Origin: Tropicibacter sp. Alg240-R139
GTDB taxonomy: Bacteria > Pseudomonadota > Alphaproteobacteria > Rhodobacterales > Rhodobacteraceae
Assembly (NCBI RefSeq): GCF_900537075.1
Contig: NZ_UNRA01000010.1
Coordinates: forward strand, 31-64,030
Reading direction: 5' to 3'
DNA length: 64,000 nucleotides
In this document: piece after piece, positions 60,428-64,000 of the stretch
Position numbering within the stretch: position 1 is the stretch's first letter
Layout: the number at the start of each line of letters is the position of its first letter
Notes under the pieces: generated by a model
What the model was told of the DNA's origin: nothing
The model's input: only the letters and a program-made list of their open reading frames with translations
Database searches by the model: none
Position numbers and translations under genes: made by a program

Positions 60428-61497
60428 GCCGACGCTGCGAGGTTCACACCAGTTCCTCGATCAAACATCAGCACTTTTTCCGGCTTCCATCCAAAACGGA
60501 CGCTGTCGTCCAGTTTCACCGACATTTGCGCCGGAACAGTCGCGTGCAACCGGTTCTGCCCCACCTCCAGCGTCAGGATTTTGATCACACCATGGTCTTC
60601 GATGTCAAAGACACGCCCCTCAACCGGCGCACCGGATTCCAGTGTCACATCCTCGGGTCGAACACCAAATGTCAGATCCCTGCCATCTACCCCGCCGTTT
60701 GCAGCAACCGGCAGGCTGAAAGCACCCGCGCCGATACTCGCGCTGCCAGCAGACAATTGACCATCTATTAGGTTCATCGGCGGCGATCCAACGGCGCGGG
60801 CCACAAATGTATTCACCGGGTTCGAGTAAACCTCAGCAGGCGTGCCGACCTGCACTAACCGCCCCTTGTTTAGCACCCCGATCTTGTCGCCCATCGACAT
60901 CGCCTCGACCTGATCATGCGTCACAAACAGGAAAGTAGCGCCTAGTTCATTGTGCAGCTTTTTCAGCTCCACCCGCAACACTTCGCGCAGCTTGGCATCA
61001 AGTGCTGACAACGGCTCGTCCATCAAAAAGACACGCGGTTCCCGAACAATCGCCCGACCAATCGAAACACGCTGCATTTCACCGCCCGAAAGACGCTCGA
61101 CCTTGCGGTCCAGCAACGGCGTAATGTGCAATGTTTCTGCGGCCTGCTCGACCCTTCTTTTAATCTGGTTCTCGTTCAAACCCCTGATCTTGGACCTTAG
61201 CGGGAACTCCAGATTTCCCCGAACGGTCAAACGCGGATAAAGCGAATATTGCTGAAGCACCAACGCCACATCCCGCTCTGCCGCATTCCAGTCGGCCACA
61301 TCCTGACCGTCAATCAGCACCTTTCCATCATCCGGCCTCTCAAGCCCGGCTATGATGCGCAGCGAAGTTGTCTTGCCCGCCCCCGTCTGACCCAACAGCA
61401 CGAAAAACTCGCCATCCTCAATCGTCAGATCAAGTCCGCGCAGTGCCTTATTCACACCGAAGGTTTTCGAGATGTTTTGAAGCTTGATCTGTGACAT
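60424..61497 (-). CDS. Sugar ABC transporter ATP-binding protein (MalK/UgpC type) 1
   Basis: A 357-residue ATPase: Walker A GQTGAGKTTS, Q-loop LQQYSLYPRL, signature LSGGEMQRVSIGRA, Walker B VFLMDEPLSALDAKLRE, switch His in VTHDQVEAMSMGD, and a C-terminal OB-fold regulatory domain. The start overlaps the stop of the second ATPase gene by one base. Two different ATPases in one operon suggest a heterodimeric motor. Confidence 0.92.
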   Translation of the reverse strand: MSQIKLQNISKTFGVNKALRGLDLTIEDGEFFVLLGQTGAGKTTSLRIIAGLERPDDGKVLIDGQDVADWNAAERDVALVLQQYSLYPRLTVRGNLEFPLRSKIRGLNENQIKRRVEQAAETLHITPLLDRKVERLSGGEMQRVSIGRAIVREPRVFLMDEPLSALDAKLREVLRVELKKLHNELGATFLFVTHDQVEAMSMGDKIGVLNKGRLVQVGTPAEVYSNPVNTFVARAVGSPPMNLIDGQLSAGSASIGAGAFSLPVAANGGVDGRDLTFGVRPEDVTLESGAPVEGRVFDIEDHGVIKILTLEVGQNRLHATVPAQMSVKLDDSVRFGWKPEKVLMFDRGTGVNLAASA

Positions 61498-62591
61498 CAG
61501 TTTGCCCCTCTAAGTGCCTGTCCGCTGTCGCGATCAAAGAAATGTGCTTGTAACGGATCAAGTCCCACCCATACTTTTTGCCCTTCACCACTGACAAAGC
61601 CGGCCTCGGTCCGTGACCGCAGAACAGTCTCGCCTACGCGGACATCAACAATGTCGTGGCTCCCCAACGGTTCGACGTTCGTGGTCTCCACTTCGATCGC
61701 ACCATGCGCAGCATCATGGCTCAACAGAACCGCCTCGGGCCTGATGCCCAGCGACAGCGGTGCACCGTTCAGATGGCCGACAACCTGCCCCGGAAAATGG
61801 AACCCCTGTTTGTCGCCGCCGATCATGACGCTGGCTCCGCCATCGCCCCCTTCCAGCGCGACGTCAGTGACATTCATGACGGGGCTGCCGACGAATTGCG
61901 CTACAAACAGGTTAGCTGGGCGCAGATACACTTCCTCCGGTGCGCCGATCTGCTGCAGTATCCCGTCATTCATAATGACGATCCGATCCGCAAGCGACAT
62001 CGCTTCGATCTGGTCATGGGTAACGTAGACCGACGTGGACCCCCGTGAAATGTGGAGGCGCTTGATCTCCGCCCGCATTTGCTCGCGCAGCGTTGCATCC
62101 AGCGCACCGATGGGCTCGTCCATCAAAAGTGCCTTGGGCCGACGCACCAGCGCCCGCCCAATCGCGACACGCTGCATATCCCCGCCCGAAAGCGCCGAAG
62201 GCTTGCGGTTCAAAAGCGGCTCGATCCGCAAGATCTCCGCCACCTCTTTAACCGCTGCCTGGCGATCACTGGCGTTCATGCGGACCGCGCGTAGCGGAAA
62301 CGCAATGTTCTCATAGACCGTCATATGCGGATAAAGCGAGAAGCTTTGGAACACGAACGCAATGTCACGCTCCGACGCTTTTTTGTCCTGTACCTCTTCG
62401 CCGTCGATCAAGATTTTCCCAGATGTGACGCTCTCCAGCCCGGCGATCGCCCGCAGGGTCGTGGTCTTGCCACAACCGGATTCCCCCAGCATGACCACGA
62501 ACTCGCCATCCGCGATTGTCATGCTGACGTCCTTCAGTACCTCAACCGGGCCAAAGAACTTGCCAATGTTGCGTATCTCGATTTCAGCCAT
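61497..62591 (-). CDS. Sugar ABC transporter ATP-binding protein (MalK/UgpC type) 2
   Basis: A 364-residue ATPase: Walker A GESGCGKTTT, Q-loop FQSFSLYPHMTV, signature LSGGDMQRVAIGRA, Walker B LLMDEPIGALDATLREQ, switch VTHDQIEAMSLAD, and C-terminal regulatory domain with GIRPEAVLLSHD. Similar to its neighbour but clearly a separate paralogue. Overlaps genes on both sides, so it is translated as part of one message. Confidence 0.92.
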   Translation of the reverse strand: MAEIEIRNIGKFFGPVEVLKDVSMTIADGEFVVMLGESGCGKTTTLRAIAGLESVTSGKILIDGEEVQDKKASERDIAFVFQSFSLYPHMTVYENIAFPLRAVRMNASDRQAAVKEVAEILRIEPLLNRKPSALSGGDMQRVAIGRALVRRPKALLMDEPIGALDATLREQMRAEIKRLHISRGSTSVYVTHDQIEAMSLADRIVIMNDGILQQIGAPEEVYLRPANLFVAQFVGSPVMNVTDVALEGGDGGASVMIGGDKQGFHFPGQVVGHLNGAPLSLGIRPEAVLLSHDAAHGAIEVETTNVEPLGSHDIVDVRVGETVLRSRTEAGFVSGEGQKVWVGLDPLQAHFFDRDSGQALRGAN

Positions 62592-62803
62592 CAGACCAAA
62601 TCCTCTTGTTCGTCCTCTGCCACCTCTGGTTCAGGCGGGATCTTGGATGTGATCATGAACGAGACAAGGCCCGTCAGGGTCAGTATCAAACCGTTGTTGT
62701 GAAGCCAGAAACTCCAGGGTTGGCAGAGGGCGATAATTCCAAAGATCATCAGACCCTGCGCGCCCGGTTCGAAGTACTTTTTGTTGAGTTGCTTAAAGGT
62801 CAT
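62591..62803 (-). CDS. Small membrane protein of the ABC transporter operon
   Basis: A 70-residue protein with two hydrophobic helices (GLMIFGIIALCQPWSFWL and LILTLTGLVSFMI) and an acidic tail (EVAEDEQEDLV). It overlaps the permease gene upstream and the ATPase gene downstream, so it is certainly translated in the operon. Similar small proteins lie in some polyol and glycerol ABC operons of this bacterial group; role unknown. Confidence 0.75.
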   Translation of the reverse strand: MTFKQLNKKYFEPGAQGLMIFGIIALCQPWSFWLHNNGLILTLTGLVSFMITSKIPPEPEVAEDEQEDLV

Positions 62804-63762
62804 TTGCGGATCGCTCCGAAGGACATGCCACGCAGGAGATGGTTTCTAAGTAGGAATGTGAAGATCGCCACCGGCAACAGGAACAGGAATGTGCCTGCGG
62901 CAATCACAGTCCAATCAGGAAGGCCCGACCCGACCTGGCTAGGGATGAAGGGCGGTGCCGTCTGCGCCTTGCGATTGGTCATGATCAACGCAAAGGCATA
63001 TTCATTCCATGCGGTGATGAAACAAAAGACAGCCGTCGCCGCGATACCCGTCATGGCCTCAGGCAGCACAATTTTGAAGAACGCCTGAATACGGGTATAG
63101 CCATCAACAAGCGCGGCCTCTTCATACTCGCGCGGGATCTCGTCGATAAACCCCTTCATGATCCAGACTGAGAACGACAGGTTGAACGCCGTATATAGGA
63201 TTATCAGTCCCAGATGGGTGTCATTCAAACCCACCGTTCGATACATCAGGAACATTGGGATCGCGACCACAACTGGGGGCAACATCCTTGTAGACAGGAT
63301 GAAGAACAACAGATCGTCTTCCCCCTTCACCCGGAACCTCGAGAACCCATAGGCCGTCAGCGTACCCATCGAAACCGCGAGAATGGTCGAGATGATCGAG
63401 ACAATCAGAGAGTTGGTGAACCGCTTGCCATAGCCCGAAGACCTAACCTCGCCGGTTCTGCCCCTGCGCACCACCTTTTCACCGCCATCAAGCACCATCT
63501 GCTCCCACCAGGGGGCGGCGTCATAGACTTCTTCGGACACGGGTTCGCGCAGCTGGCTGCGCTTGACGAACAGCTTCACGAAAGGCGCAATTGTCGGCTC
63601 AAAAACAACCGTAGGCGGCACCGTCGTGGCGAGGTTGCGGGGTTTGAAGGCGGTCGATGTGATCCAGTAGATCGGCGCCAGCATGACGACGAGGGCGACC
63701 AGAACTGCCAAGATAGCGGCGCGATTGGTCCAAACCTCGCGTTGGGAACGAACAGCGGCCAT
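62800..63762 (-). CDS. Sugar ABC transporter permease (MalG type)
   Basis: A 320-residue inner-membrane protein with about six helices. The cytoplasmic EAA loop, which contacts the ATPases, is EYEEAALVDGYTRIQAFFKIVLPEA-like (Glu-Ala-Ala then Gly, ending LPEA). A long extracytoplasmic segment around residues 55-105 is charged. It overlaps the small membrane protein gene and follows the first permease by one base. Confidence 0.9.
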   Translation of the reverse strand: MAAVRSQREVWTNRAAILAVLVALVVMLAPIYWITSTAFKPRNLATTVPPTVVFEPTIAPFVKLFVKRSQLREPVSEEVYDAAPWWEQMVLDGGEKVVRRGRTGEVRSSGYGKRFTNSLIVSIISTILAVSMGTLTAYGFSRFRVKGEDDLLFFILSTRMLPPVVVAIPMFLMYRTVGLNDTHLGLIILYTAFNLSFSVWIMKGFIDEIPREYEEAALVDGYTRIQAFFKIVLPEAMTGIAATAVFCFITAWNEYAFALIMTNRKAQTAPPFIPSQVGSGLPDWTVIAAGTFLFLLPVAIFTFLLRNHLLRGMSFGAIRK

Positions 63763-63763
63763 C

Positions 63764-64000
63764 TCAGCGCTCCTTCACTTTGTTGAGGTATTTTACGTAG
63801 ATCATGGTAATGCCCACGACCATGACGAGCACGATATAGGCGAAAGCCGACGACAGGCCGGTCTGCCACTCAAGGAAGGCCATCTTATAAAGACGAATCG
63901 CAATCAACTCAGTGGTTGGCTGGCTCGACAGAATATAGGCCAGATCGAACGTCTTGAAGGCTTCCATCGTGCGAAAGATAATCGCGATCATCAGGATCGG
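63764..64000 (-). CDS. Sugar ABC transporter permease (MalF type), C-terminal part
   Basis: The frame is open to the right window edge, so only the last 78 residues are seen: PILMIAIIFRTMEAFKTFDL, AYILSSQPTTELIAIRLYKM and a final helix AFAYIVLVMVVGITMIYVKY ending NKVKER. TFDLAYILS and the position before a MalG-type gene identify a MalF-like permease. A binding-protein gene would be expected further right. Confidence 0.85.
   Translation of the reverse strand, partial: PILMIAIIFRTMEAFKTFDLAYILSSQPTTELIAIRLYKMAFLEWQTGLSSAFAYIVLVMVVGITMIYVKYLNKVKER

Overview
The window looks like a chromosomal or megaplasmid segment of a marine alphaproteobacterium of the Roseobacter/Rhodobacteraceae type. The grounds are an ECF sigma/ChrR anti-sigma pair of the Rhodobacter RpoE kind, two TRAP systems (one DctP-type binding protein, one complete TAXI-type set), many sulfatase, GMC and aldehyde dehydrogenase genes, and IS5/IS30-type elements. 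No rRNA, tRNA or CRISPR array was seen.

Left third (1-31.6 kb) is a catabolic island full of insertion-sequence debris. It holds an orphan TRAP binding protein with an extradiol dioxygenase, an aldehyde dehydrogenase, a GST, an old-yellow-enzyme reductase, a YciI protein with an Asp-nucleophile alpha/beta hydrolase, and an OsmC/HXXEE group. Next come a cytoplasmic regulator built from a winged helix plus a sugar-binding-protein domain, and a long collinear gene set at 16.4-27.4 kb: M24 protein, beta-hydroxyacid dehydrogenase, succinate-semialdehyde-type dehydrogenase, fused E1, VOC, E2, DsbA-like, E3, SDR. A TetR regulator is divergent from a PhlG-like C-C hydrolase. The modules are separated by remnants of at least seven IS elements (IS5, IS3, IS6, IS30 families). 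Two IS5 transposase fragments about 31 kb apart each carry an insertion of the same 42-bp double-hairpin element, and one stem shows compensatory base changes.

Middle (31.6-42.3 kb) is a probable organosulfate uptake and use module. MarR regulator, TAXI binding protein, fused TRAP permease, cytosolic sulfatase and amidohydrolase lie on the minus strand. A GMC alcohol oxidase and a second cytosolic sulfatase lie divergently on the plus strand. The second sulfatase probably starts with ATT.

43.0-52.0 kb is an RpoE-ChrR singlet-oxygen/envelope stress regulon. It contains sigma factor, zinc anti-sigma, fasciclin protein, conserved hypothetical, SDR, DUF1365, FAD amine oxidase, CFA-like methyltransferase, chalcone-isomerase-like protein, MFS transporter and DUF3833. 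Four promoters with the same architecture, TGATCC (once TGAACC), 16 bp, CGTAT/CGTAC, can be read by eye in front of its transcription units; two put the start codon at the expected transcription start.

Right end (52.4-64 kb) is a carbohydrate or sugar-acid cluster. It has SDR, Gfo/Idh oxidoreductase, three xylose-isomerase-like TIM-barrel proteins, an enolase-superfamily dehydratase, an FCD-type GntR regulator with a matching TGGTACTACCA site between the divergent operons, a D-2-hydroxyacid dehydrogenase and an ABC sugar importer running off the right edge.
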